Below, one piece after another: positions 45,830 to 55,974 of a stretch of DNA of 64,000 nt. The notes below the pieces were generated by a model, which was not told the origin of the DNA, did no database searches, and saw only the letters and a list, made by a program, of their open reading frames with translations. Location of the stretch: NCBI GenBank assembly GCA_007644065.1, contig VJWN01000036.1:124001-188000 (forward strand). Reading direction: 5' to 3'. Positions within the stretch are counted from its first letter, which is position 1, and each line of letters begins with the position of its first letter. This stretch comes from Margaritispora aquatica. Its lineage: Eukaryota; Ascomycota; Leotiomycetes; Helotiales; Discinellaceae. The translations under genes and the position numbers were made by a program.

Positions 45830-48800
45830 ATGCTTGATACAATGGTCCAACTCGCCGAATACCAATGGCAGCCAGTACCATCTGTTATCTCGAAGCGATA
45901 CTACGACGCCAGCTTACCTGAAGCACACCGTACCATCCCCGGCCGCACTCTGTCACGAAATGCCGTTCCTTCGGGTATTGTTGCATCTCGCATTTCTCTA
46001 TTGCAGAGGTTTGGCTCGGGTAGTTCAGATAAACTTGTTGCCGCATCTTCTGCCACGACTACAAAACATGACAAAAGCGGTTCGCGTACTGGGTTTGGTC
46101 GAAGGTTGACCAATCGATTTGGCCATCCTGCCGTACAAAATACGAAGCCTGACCAAGAATCCTTTCCTGTTAATCCTTCTTGCACATTCATTAGACTCAA
46201 TCCACCGCAGAAAACCTTTCGTGAACATCATGCTGTCGCAAAGCTTAATTTAAGGACGGTGCGTTCTTCGACTCAAATACAACTACTTGCCGAACCGCCA
46301 CATAAGGATGCAAGTTCTGGGGGAAAGCTTGTGTGGAAGAGCAAATCGTACAATCCTATGCGAAATCGCCAAAATAGCCCAGATATTGATGTTTTAGAAG
46401 AGGTCGATCCGGCAGGAAATAAAACCAAATTTATCTCCCAGACTTCAATTTTCCCTATTCAAACGAGCCCAAGCGAGTCTGATGTGTACTGTCAAGAGAG
46501 CAAATCAATTCCGATACATACGTTGGGTTCGGAGAATTCTTTCATAACTACCTCTTCTATTCGACGGCAAAGCGTGCGAGACTTGTTTGCCGATTATGGA
46601 ATAGATAGGCCTGCTGGCTTGGTTTCTAAGCAAACATCACGAGAGACGGAACATACGCTTCCATCGGAAGCTCTCCCCGGAAAGTGTCATCTGTGTGGAT
46701 GGCTCAACAGCGAGCTCTACTTTTCGTGCTGGAGATGTGGTCACAACGCTTGCTCAAGATGTGATGAGGGTTCCGTGATGGCCAATATCTCAATTTTCGG
46801 TGGTAAAAACGACGCCAACCAGAAATTACTTGGTACTTTACAGCCATCTCTCCCTCCAATCCAACCGAGGCTCGTAGAGGACGAGCCTGTAAAGCCACAG
46901 TCGCCCATAGTTTACACCAATGCCCTCTATACAGAACCTGGCTTACAACATCGAGGAGCACGAAGTCTTTCGTGGAGATCTTCAAGTTTAGAAATGCCGC
47001 GGGAGACTTCATACAGAGCCAAAGCCACAACGACTAGGTTGCAAGAAAAGGCCACTCGACTTTCACTTCTGGCAGGATCACAAACTACTAAAAAGGTAAA
47101 AGAATCTCCGTTTTTACTCGCGGATCAACAAACTCCTCAACGAGCTTTTGCTGCCATTCCTTTGAACTCATCTCATAGTCGTCCCATCATTCGAAAGAGT
47201 CGCCGAACAGCACATCAGTTATCCAGAGAATATCGATCCAGCACATCTTCCTCTGATGAACCAACTTGCATTTCTGAAGGACAATCTCTTCCAGTACATC
47301 ATGGGAAGCAAAACAGTATCTCTCCAAGTCATCAACAGAAGCAACACGGTCGAGAAGATACAGATAAAGGCTATGCTGCTGATACAAGCGTACACGATGA
47401 ACTGTTTGACATGGATGGTCTAGCTGCATACCCCACTCGACTGCCTCAATCGAGTTTACGTTCCCAAACAAATACTAGCCTGCCCGCCAAGGAGACAATG
47501 TATGATAATGGCCACGTATATCGCACTGTATTGCGAACAAAAACGAAGAATTACTCAATATTAGCGAACTCGGATGCGTCTATGGCACCTCAGCTGCGGT
47601 CTCACTCGTCCCAACTCTGGTCCCATCTAAACATTTTTGAGGAAAAACAAGTCCCGGAGTATGTTGAATGTCGTGGGTATCCTCGAACTGGTCATTTCCG
47701 ACATGATGTTACTGCGGTGGATTCTGGGGCAGTGGGCGAATGCCAGCACTGCCTTGATGATTGCCCATGTGCAGCTTGTCAAAATGCGAATCATAGTGTT
47801 CGATGCTGTACACATGGCGATCATCAGCCAATCGTTCATATTCACCATACGCCCCAAAAAGGAGTCCCCAGGAAAATCGTTGCTAACATTCCAATATCAT
47901 ATCCACCAGATGCACTTTGTCGTTCAGACTCAACTTCGCTCTCACCACGTACCAGTATTGCAGCTCCCCTTTTCTGCCAGACTGCTAATAACCTATCAAC
48001 TCAAACAAACCCCGGTGCTCCAAATCGTCCTCTTCCCCGATCTAAGTGTTCGATGCAAGGCAAAGACTGCTCAATCCCAAAGCCCGAAGAACCAAGCCTT
48101 AACTGCCTGGGTATAGAGCGGCCAGGTCCCAGTATTGTAGAGACAGTATTGAACCTTGGAAAGAGCAATGCGGTCGTTCCACTAATTTCTAAAGAGGATA
48201 AACAAGAGACTTTAGATGGTGAAAAGACTAGTAGCATGCCACCCGTTCTTTTCACTTATCTAGATATCTTCTCACGGCCTTCTCGCTTGTCACATCCTAC
48301 CAGTAATACAGTTCCTATCAGCAGAAATGAAACTCGCAAGCGATTCTTTTCTACGCCAATCAAGATGCAGGAAGAGACTACACCGTTTGCTGCAACTCCT
48401 GTCGCAGGACATCCGAATGACCAAGCCATGCGGCAGAAAACTGCAACGAAAAGTGAATCAGATAGTGGCGTCAAAAAATCTTTGACGACCTTTTCAATCT
48501 CACAATTGGTAAACACACCAAGTGCAAAAAAGATGAAGCATCAGCACTTGCTTGGACATGGGGATGCAAAGATGACCAGCAAGCAAAACAGAGATTCGAT
48601 CGAGCCCGTGGTTCATGACAATGTCCAACCGGACAATACTTCGAAAAATCATGTACCGGCTTCGTTGCCTGGTCCCAACATAACAAACCCCGTCATGGAA
48701 ACGCAGCTCAAGCTGGAGTTGATCAAGGGGAATATGACTCCCTTCGACGACAGCTCTAACATGGCGCCTAAATCACTCATCCACATGGAAGATAGTAGTC

Positions 48801-49045
48801 TGAGCACGACTGATACACTAGTCGCCCAAGATGGCAATGATTCTCATACCGAGCATCAGTGTATTTGGAAGCAAAAATACATGGAAAGCTTGCCTGAGAG
48901 GAGACGAGTCAATCGAGGTAAGATGGATATCAAAGGTGTTACAGTTATTTTGCATGTCCACGGTGGAGAGGATTTGATTTTCAAGGCGAACTCTTGGGAG
49001 GGTGGAGGATTGAGGAATGGTGGTAGTGATGGGAAAAGAGAATAG
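45830..49045 (+). CDS. Large hypothetical protein with two Cys clusters
   Basis: A single-exon frame of 1071 aa from the ATG at 45830. I do not recognise a named family. Most of it is Ser/Thr-rich and probably disordered. Two ordered cysteine clusters stand out. The first, at about residues 286-312, reads CHLCGWLNSELYFSCWRC then CSRC, a CxxC...CxxC arrangement like a zinc ribbon. The second, at about 617-665, begins with VECRGYPRTGHFRHD and continues with CQHCLDDCPCAACQ and CCTHGDH, also metal-site-like. The C-terminal 50 residues are again ordered (GVTVILHVHGGEDLIFKAN). Zinc binding is inferred from cysteine spacing alone. An ATG 9 bases upstream (45821) opens another short frame. Confidence 0.75.
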   Translation: MLDTMVQLAEYQWQPVPSVISKRYYDASLPEAHRTIPGRTLSRNAVPSGIVASRISLLQRFGSGSSDKLVAASSATTTKHDKSGSRTGFGRRLTNRFGHPAVQNTKPDQESFPVNPSCTFIRLNPPQKTFREHHAVAKLNLRTVRSSTQIQLLAEPPHKDASSGGKLVWKSKSYNPMRNRQNSPDIDVLEEVDPAGNKTKFISQTSIFPIQTSPSESDVYCQESKSIPIHTLGSENSFITTSSIRRQSVRDLFADYGIDRPAGLVSKQTSRETEHTLPSEALPGKCHLCGWLNSELYFSCWRCGHNACSRCDEGSVMANISIFGGKNDANQKLLGTLQPSLPPIQPRLVEDEPVKPQSPIVYTNALYTEPGLQHRGARSLSWRSSSLEMPRETSYRAKATTTRLQEKATRLSLLAGSQTTKKVKESPFLLADQQTPQRAFAAIPLNSSHSRPIIRKSRRTAHQLSREYRSSTSSSDEPTCISEGQSLPVHHGKQNSISPSHQQKQHGREDTDKGYAADTSVHDELFDMDGLAAYPTRLPQSSLRSQTNTSLPAKETMYDNGHVYRTVLRTKTKNYSILANSDASMAPQLRSHSSQLWSHLNIFEEKQVPEYVECRGYPRTGHFRHDVTAVDSGAVGECQHCLDDCPCAACQNANHSVRCCTHGDHQPIVHIHHTPQKGVPRKIVANIPISYPPDALCRSDSTSLSPRTSIAAPLFCQTANNLSTQTNPGAPNRPLPRSKCSMQGKDCSIPKPEEPSLNCLGIERPGPSIVETVLNLGKSNAVVPLISKEDKQETLDGEKTSSMPPVLFTYLDIFSRPSRLSHPTSNTVPISRNETRKRFFSTPIKMQEETTPFAATPVAGHPNDQAMRQKTATKSESDSGVKKSLTTFSISQLVNTPSAKKMKHQHLLGHGDAKMTSKQNRDSIEPVVHDNVQPDNTSKNHVPASLPGPNITNPVMETQLKLELIKGNMTPFDDSSNMAPKSLIHMEDSSLSTTDTLVAQDGNDSHTEHQCIWKQKYMESLPERRRVNRGKMDIKGVTVILHVHGGEDLIFKANSWEGGGLRNGGSDGKRE

Positions 49046-50089
49046 GTACTCAGGGGTGGGTGAGTTGCATTGTTGTGTATGACAGGTGAGGGCATATCTG
49101 AGTTTTAGCTCAGCGTACTGCTTGGATGAGGTTAAGGGTGAATTGATAGGGCACATAAATTCTGTTCTGTTTTGTGATGGAGACTTTCGTTGGACTGTAT
49201 TGGACTGAACTGGGAGTTGAGTTGAGTTGGCCTGGGTTTGGTATGGTTGGGCTGGAGACAATAATAAGTATTATTATTGGAATCACTCGCTTAGCTGCAA
49301 TGATGATTGTTGGACTTTTTGCATACATCCTACGTCTCTTACATTGTTCTACTCTTGTGCTTGCGCTTGTCAGATGCTGTGAGATGTAAAATATGCAAGT
49401 GTCTTTGGAGCCAACTGGACCAAACTAGACCGGTTGTATTGCGATTCTCGCTTGCTGTTCAGCTTGATGCGAGTTAAATAACCCAATGTTAACTTTCACA
49501 ATTTCGCAAACAGGGTAACATCAATATAACGATAGACTTTATAGAGGACTGTGAGCACTGGTAAGTGCTTTACTCATGACCAATGGACATGCTGTGAGGA
49601 GCCTCGACCATGCTTTATTTTCAAATAAATGGCTCTCACCTAAGCGAGGTGAGAAGTGGCATATATCTTCTTTTCTAGATCTACTATTGGTATAAAGTAG
49701 GTGATCTTAGTGTACTCTACTGTCTTGAATCTGGTATAGTATCATGCCTTCACTCTTGTCTGGGTAGGTAGGTAGGTAGGTAGGTATGTTCTGTCCTCCA
49801 AAACCGTCGATGATCCCCGAGCTACATAAAGGCTTCTTCGCTCGCTTGTACCGTGATTAAAATATTGCTTGCGCATATGTCACATTTCCTCCTCCCGAGC
49901 TCTCAGTGGCGTTTTGGCTTCATGTTCACGACTTAGAGAGGGAAGCACCTCTCGCCATGGCCGGGTAAGATATCTCTGACGGTGCACACTCTTCCGCTTC
50001 TCAAGCTGGCCCATCGTCCCGTCTCGTCTCAACCTCATGTTCAACACTCCCCTTCCCCCGCAATTTGATTTCCATCCCCCACAAACCCC
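49046..50089. other. Convergent intergenic region
   Basis: About 1 kb between the convergent Cys-cluster and NatB genes. It contains six perfect GGTA repeats at 49763-49786 and no protein-like frame. Confidence 0.45.
49763..49786. repeat. GGTA microsatellite
   Basis: Six perfect tandem copies of GGTA in an intergenic region. Confidence 0.9.
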
Positions 50090-50744
50090 TCACCACACAT
50101 CCTCAGGCTGCACCTCCCACTTTTCCCCATCAGTCCTCGCATGCTCGAGCTTCACATCCCTGCGGAGCGGTTTCCGCATATCATACGCGTCCTCGCCATC
50201 GGCCTCAGGATCCGCAGGGTCATCGGCATAGTAGTCCTTCACGACGCGAAACGTCGCATACCCTAGCCCTTTGTACAGCGCCTGCGCGATCAGGTTCGAG
50301 CGCCGCACGAATAGGTCTACGAAATACGCATTGTAGGCGTCGCCCGCCGAACTGATCAGTAGGGAGAGGATTCGCGCGAGGCCCAGGCGTCGGGAGGACG
50401 GGGATACGGTGAGTGCTGTTATGTGTGCGTGGAAGGGGAGCGCGTGTGGTGAGGGGGCGGTAAAGGGGGGTGGTGCGGGCGTGGCTTCGAGTTTGCCCAT
50501 TACTGTAGGTGGGTAGGTAGTTAGTGAGGGTTTTTGATATGTGAGGATGGGAGGAGGGCGGAGGGGGGCAAGTACTGTATGCTTCGATTGTGCCATCTTG
50601 ACCCTCGGCGACGGAGAAGAGGTGTGGCCACCGTGCTAGGTAGGAGAAGTAGAAGTTGAGGTCGTAGGTCTCAGTGAGGGGGTCGAGGTTGGTGGGGTTG
50701 AATGCGAAGACATCTTTTGCTGTGAAGGGGCGGAGAGAGGTCAT
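50090..50744 (-). CDS. naa20: NatB N-terminal acetyltransferase catalytic subunit (Naa20/Nat3)
   Basis: Exons (minus) 50744-50576 and 50502-50090 give 193 aa; removing the 73-nt intron joins EAY to IMGKLEA, the conserved beta-strand of this GNAT fold. The N-terminus TSLRPFTAKDVFAFNPTNLD is characteristic of Naa20. The acetyl-CoA pyrophosphate loop (SSRRLGLARIL) is present, followed by FVDLFVRRSN and the closing GLGYATFRVVKDYYADD. The enzyme acts on ribosomes with the auxiliary subunit Naa25 and acetylates nascent chains beginning Met-Asp, Met-Glu, Met-Asn or Met-Gln, including tropomyosin and actin. The C-terminal DMRKPLRRD is also conserved. It is divergent from the gene at 51490. Confidence 0.95.
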
Positions 50745-51489
50745 TTTGTAGATATCGAGATGTGTATTGGACGAGACTTCTCTTGCAAGTGTGAAGCTTT
50801 GAAGTAGATCGTCTGATATAGTTGGAGGAACCTTCGTGTCCTGTTGTGGAGGGGTGAAGTTCAGATGAAGTCGTGAAGTGACATTTTTTTGATAATGGTT
50901 CTGTTCTGTTCTATTCGATTAGATTAGATTAGATCTTCACATTGCAGGAAAGCCTCAATCTCCTTCCACCACATCCATCCATTCCAGCCTCAAATACGCC
51001 TCTTTCGCCGTACTCATTCTCGTCTCTCCTTACAATATTGAAGGGTTAAGACACCACAAAACGAATATACTCCAACAAGTGAGCAAACGCATGTCTCGAC
51101 GCCAAAAGCACAACGCATAACGGTCCCTAATCTCACAAAGGAGCCGAAACTCCACCGCCCAATCGTAAACAATATCAACACACTGTTAATGATATGGATC
51201 AACACAAACCATAATCCCACAAACCTATCCACTCGTTTCCACGTCGACGCTACAGAGTTCCATCATAACATCGCATTTGCCTCTACTCAAACAACGCGCT
51301 TTGCTACGTGTATTTTCGGACGAGGTTCACGATTGCTGATTTTGCTGTGCCATACGCTACGACTGAAGGATTGACGAGAAAGACGAGACCCCGGACAAAG
51401 GATTCAGGAAGGAGAGTGCTGTACAGGCACAGTGGTAGAGGTATAGGGAAGCAGATTCCGCAGCAACGGGACAAGAACAATATCTCAAG
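50745..51489. promoter_or_regulatory. Divergent promoter, NatB gene and coiled-coil protein
   Basis: A 745-bp spacer between outward-reading genes. A GATTA repeat (gattagattagatta) lies at about 50916-50932. No gene is visible. Confidence 0.4.
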
Positions 51490-52754
51490 ATGGCGTCTCC
51501 AAGAACACCCAGGCACAGTCGCCATACCTCCAACATCGATCTCTCGTTTGCAACACCTCTCTCATACAACGACCCTAGCAGTCCAAGGCGGCATTCCAAA
51601 GCGTCAATAAACACACCTACTACGCCATCACATAGCCATAGGAGGAGCATTAGCAGAACAGATTTCATGGACGCAAATGTGTTTAGCAGTGGTGGGGTTG
51701 TGCCAGTTGGCAACGGACTTGGGAATCTGGCGGATGAATTGGCCGGTGAATGGGGTGATGAGGAGGACGAAGATGAGGATGGAGAGCCGGATATGAACTT
51801 CCAGGAAGTGGGCGGTGAGGAAGGCGGGCGCGGAGCAGAGGACGAGGAGGAAGACGATGCAGAGAGAGGATTGCAGAGGGATAGTGGTGTGGATGTTGCG
51901 TCGAGTCCTGTACAGCCACCTTCGAAACCTGCGAATTTGACACCGCCGGCGCTGAATATAGGGAGGGGACACAGGAGACAACATAGCGAGTATGATGGCA
52001 GTGATTATGGGGGTGATTCGGATCTGGATTCGCCTGGTATGCCACATGGGCTCGTTGCGCGGATAGATATGGTGGAGAGTTTGGCGAGGAGGGGGACTGA
52101 GAATAATGGAACTGAGAGGGATGGTGTTGTATTAAGGGTCATTGAGGGGCTGAAGGATTTAGGGGGGCAGTCGGGGGTGGAAGGTGGTGCTACTAGGTTT
52201 GTTTTCCGATTCGGCTGCTTTGGACGAATGGTGAATTGATGATATACAGACTCGCAACAGCACATACGGCACTCTCGACGCATCTCCTCCACCAAACCCG
52301 CCTCCTCCAATCCCTCGCGTACCCTCTATTCTCGCCCCTCTCCCTTCCACCCGACGAAGAAGACATAGACGAGCTCCTCCCAATGCTCGTCACTATCGCA
52401 GAAACAATGCCTCGCCCCAGCGCCGTAGCATTCAACTCGCTGACGCAACTACACACACTCACCGCGGACTTGGTACAAACTCTCAACTACCTCTCCGACA
52501 CTTTACACATGACGCGCCAGACGACGACGACAGCAACAAGGAGGCTACGCAGTGCAAGGGAGCTGGTGGCTGAGATGCGCAAAGAAGAGGAGGAGAGGGA
52601 AGAGGGCGAGGCCTGGTTGGAGAGCAATAATTGGGGCGAGAGGTTAAAGGGCAGGGAATGTGCGAGGGTTTGTGGTGATGTGGTGGGTGGGTTTGAGGAG
52701 GTGTGTGAGGGGTGGAGGAAGAGGCTTGTTGCTCAGGCAGAGGCTGTTTCTTGA
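51490..52754 (+). CDS. Hypothetical coiled-coil protein, 403 aa
   Basis: Exons 51490-52196 and 52250-52754 give 403 aa; the 53-nt intron is in phase 2 and joins GGATR to LATAHTALSTHLL. The N-terminal half is disordered: Ser/Arg-rich (SPRRHSKAS, SHRRSISRTDF), then a strongly acidic run (DEEDEDEDGE and EDEEEDD). The C-terminal half is predominantly helical, with LLHQTRLLQSLAYPLFSPL, LTADLVQTLNYLSDTLH and a highly charged coiled-coil-like stretch (RSARELVAEMRKEEEERE). I do not recognise the family. The basic-then-acidic-then-helical plan suggests a scaffold, but this is only inference. Confidence 0.75.
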
Positions 52755-54047
52755 ATACTTCCATGTGAAGTCAGGTTTAACTCGAATCTACAGTCTCTCT
52801 GGGTTCACAATAAAGGCATGGCAGATGTGGAGAAGAGAAGAGAGCGGAACCTGAGAACAATGGACGAGACAGCTAGCAAGTCAGCACTCAAAGGAAGCAG
52901 ACGAGACGAGACGAGACGAGAGCATGACCACCAAACGAGCCATGCTCACCTTGGCGTACACCGCCAGAAATCAATGGATATAATGCGACTGAACGACATT
53001 ACTGGACTGATTGACAGGTATTGCATGGCATGGCGTTGGGTAGACGGAAGGGATGTTTGTGTATGTATGTATGTACCTATGCGTGTGAGTGTGAGTGTAC
53101 CTAGACACATGGTAGAACTCAAGCCCTGGCCCTGATCCTGTCTTTGGTATACTGATAGTAGACACGGATGAATGAATATTATAGATGGGCTATTTGACAC
53201 TGCTACTGCTGTTTGGGATCTTCTCTGCTGCTTGTTCTGGTTCTGGTCCGTGGGCAAATGATTGGGAGTATGTTGATATGTACTGTTCCATGTTACTGTC
53301 TCATTGGAGTATAGATGGCGGATTGAAGGTTCATCTCACCTCATCCATACAAAGGAACGGCTGGGATTTTGAGGTATAGTTGCCCTGCCCTTCTTGACCT
53401 GATCTCTCCTTACCTCATTCGCGATCTGATATAGCAGGTAGACCGTGTGCATGTTTTCTTTAACCCCATCTTGTATAAAGCTACGTAGCCTCTAACCCCA
53501 GCCAGCCTGCCAGCCTGACTTCTCGTTCCTCCTAGTGTCTTAGTGGACGTCTTTGATTATAATAATCACTATTTCCTCGCTTGCTTGCTTGCTTGCTTTC
53601 GTTTGCCTGTCTGTTAATTGTGCGAGCCTTGTTCCTAACCCATTAGAATCAAGATCCAGCGATCTATTTTCTAGAAAGACACAGGCGACTTTGGAATCAG
53701 CTCCAGTACAGAATACTCTATACAGTACGATTCGAAACTCGCTTTCACACTTGTATCTACGGACTTTTAAGTAGAAAAGGAGGCTTTCAGAAGGGATATA
53801 GAGGAGATTAGTCATAAAGCTGCGTCGTTCGAATGAAAGAACGATGTTCACGCACTGCCAACTAGAACTATTGGGGTCACAAATGAGGACGTATTATGTT
53901 CATATGGTATTGGCATATTGTCTTCTATTCTGCTATTCTGCGATTTCCCGCACGCATTGCTGCGTGCCCTCCCTTGACATACTCCAACCTATGCCAAATA
54001 GCTCAAGTAAACATACCCACCTCGAATCAATCAGAGACTTCGCGAAC
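52755..54047. other. Convergent intergenic region
   Basis: About 1.3 kb between two convergent genes. It has GTAT and GTGTGA short repeats near 53060-53098 and a TTGC tract at 53581-53597. Open frames are short and not protein-like. Confidence 0.45.
53581..53597. repeat. TTGC microsatellite
   Basis: About four tandem copies of TTGC in an intergenic region. Confidence 0.8.
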
Positions 54048-54864
54048 TTATTCGGCAGCCCGGTGCTCCGGCGAAGTGATTAAATGGCGCAGCATTCCTT
54101 CCCCGGAAGCATTGAAAGAGATATTGTAAGTGCGGGCTATGTGGTCACGGATAGCTGGAAAAACTAGATCTGGTTCTAAACAGACATTTTGAGACCTAAT
54201 TGGGGTAGGGGATGTGCTAAGCGATCGGGATAACTCTTGCTGTGGGGCTCTCCTGACTGGGGATATCCAAGATTCTGGCGTCGCAAGCGACATTTCGTCA
54301 CGTCTCACCTTCTTGGTCTGTCGCTGACCAGGCGTGAAAGGGATAGGTCTTACTACATCATCTGCCATGGGCCCTACAAAACCCGTGTCAGTATCTCTCC
54401 CGGCGGTCTATGTGCTTTAGGACCATCACCTTCACCGGCTATATTCTGATCAGGTGTGACTTTGTTCATGTCCCCATTTGTGATCTCCGTTGCGTTCCGC
54501 TTACGGTGTGTGCTCGGTGACGGCGTCATAGGGTAGAATGCACGTATGCCTTTGCTTGCCGTGGTAGGAGGTTGACCCACAGAGACAACGTCGATCTTAT
54601 GGAATGCTTTCGCCTCCGCCTCATGTACCTGCCAGAGAAAGAAAGAACATCTCTCTTTGGGTATTTTCTTGGCGCAACGCCAGACTATGAGAATCAGTAA
54701 GGCTTGAGCAAGACTAGGATAAAGGACTTACCTATCTCCCCAGAGTGTAGGTTGTTTTTGCGCGAGGGGAACTCCTTCCTGAGGTCTCCGTGATCGCAGT
54801 ACCAGTTCCCATCGTTATAGCGCCCTTTCTTGAAGCGAGAGAAGTGGGATACATCGTTGGCCAT
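54048..54864 (-). CDS. Small GRF-type zinc-finger protein
   Basis: Exons (minus) 54864-54732, 54684-54436 and 54373-54048 give 235 aa. Splicing the 47-nt first intron completes a single GRF zinc finger near the N-terminus: NWYCDHG, a short loop, VWRCAKK, then RCSFFLWQ. Predicted zinc ligands are Cys23, His25, Cys48 and Cys57. Intron 2 (62 nt, branch TACTGAC, acceptor tttgtag) joins NIAG to PMADDVVRPIPFTPGQ. The rest is low-complexity with many TP/SP sites. GRF fingers bind single-stranded nucleic acid and occur in topoisomerase III, APE2, NEIL3 and in small fungal proteins of unknown role. No second domain is present, so this is a stand-alone finger. The start ATG is the only one fitting. Confidence 0.8.
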
Positions 54865-55160
54865 GTTCAAATAAAGTGCGAAGTTAGTCCCTCTTATCCA
54901 CTAAACTACCTAATAATTGTGGGTGAGACAGCTTTCTGTTTCGATGGATATGAATAGCACAACGAGAATCTGGAGAAAACGAGGTGGGGATGGACGCGAC
55001 AGACGACGCGCTTTATGGCGATCTCACGCCTACCTTACTCATCACCTACCTTAGTCTTGTGGCACCTTGCCGTTACAAATCGCATGCGTCTTAAGGTGGC
55101 TGAGTCAGACATTACTTAACCTTCTCTTGCACCAGGAGCTGTTTCTTCTACTATCTACTA

Positions 55161-55257
<97 letters not shown>

Positions 55258-55974
55258 ATCTACTGTCCACTGTCCACTAAATCCTGCTTGCTATTTCTAA
55301 TTTGATACTTATGTATGTCACGTGCTTGCATAGGTGGTCGGCTACTTGTGTGCCACGCCTCAAACTTAGTCGTCTCTCTTCCATTTCTCCTTGCCCGCAC
55401 CCAAGGTTGTTAATCAGTGTTATAAAGAAAGGGACACTCTCAAGATTAGAAGTCTTTCTAAATTCGGTTGAGTATTTATACTAGCTGTTTTGTATGCTAT
55501 TGCTATTGATATCAAGCTGTATGATATGCTCTTCTGCTTTCTTGGTCTCTCTTTTAACTCCATCCATCTATCCAACGACCAAGTGTACTTTTCTAATCCC
55601 AAACTCCCTCAAGACTCCATAAGTATATGTATACACATTGTTTCCCAACCCCCATGCATCCATCCATGCCTGTTACGCCAAATTCCTATCCCATGAGCTG
55701 CAGATCCATCCATAGATCCAAATACAGCTCAATACATCATAAACCAACAGGGAAAATATCCCAATATCCTCAAAATTCCCACATAACTGCTTGACCGTCC
55801 ACTCCACAAATTCAAGGGTATATGCCACACCTATGACTTCAAATTCAAATTCATATTCAAAATCAACTCCAAACTCCATCCCAGATCTAGATCAAACTAC
55901 AATAATCTTCAATTATAAAGTTAGTAAGACACTCTCACACCCGTATTCAGATAGGATCTCACTCACCTCCACCT
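54865..55974. other. Intergenic region with heptamer tandem repeat
   Basis: About 1.1 kb upstream of the GRF gene and downstream of the 716-aa gene. It holds the CTACTRT repeat at 55148-55278. The 77-codon frame that crosses that repeat is an artefact of the repeat. Confidence 0.5.
55148..55278. repeat. Minisatellite, about 18.7 copies of CTACTRT
   Basis: A 7-bp unit, mostly CTACTGT, with CTACTAT variants at the left end and once near the right, and CCACTGT units at the far right. Variant units at the two ends with an almost perfect core is the usual pattern of a repeat that grows by slippage in the middle. Confidence 0.93.

Noticed and set aside
55067..55300. 77-codon frame reading STVYCLL repeats
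   Set aside because: It is produced entirely by the heptamer tandem repeat.
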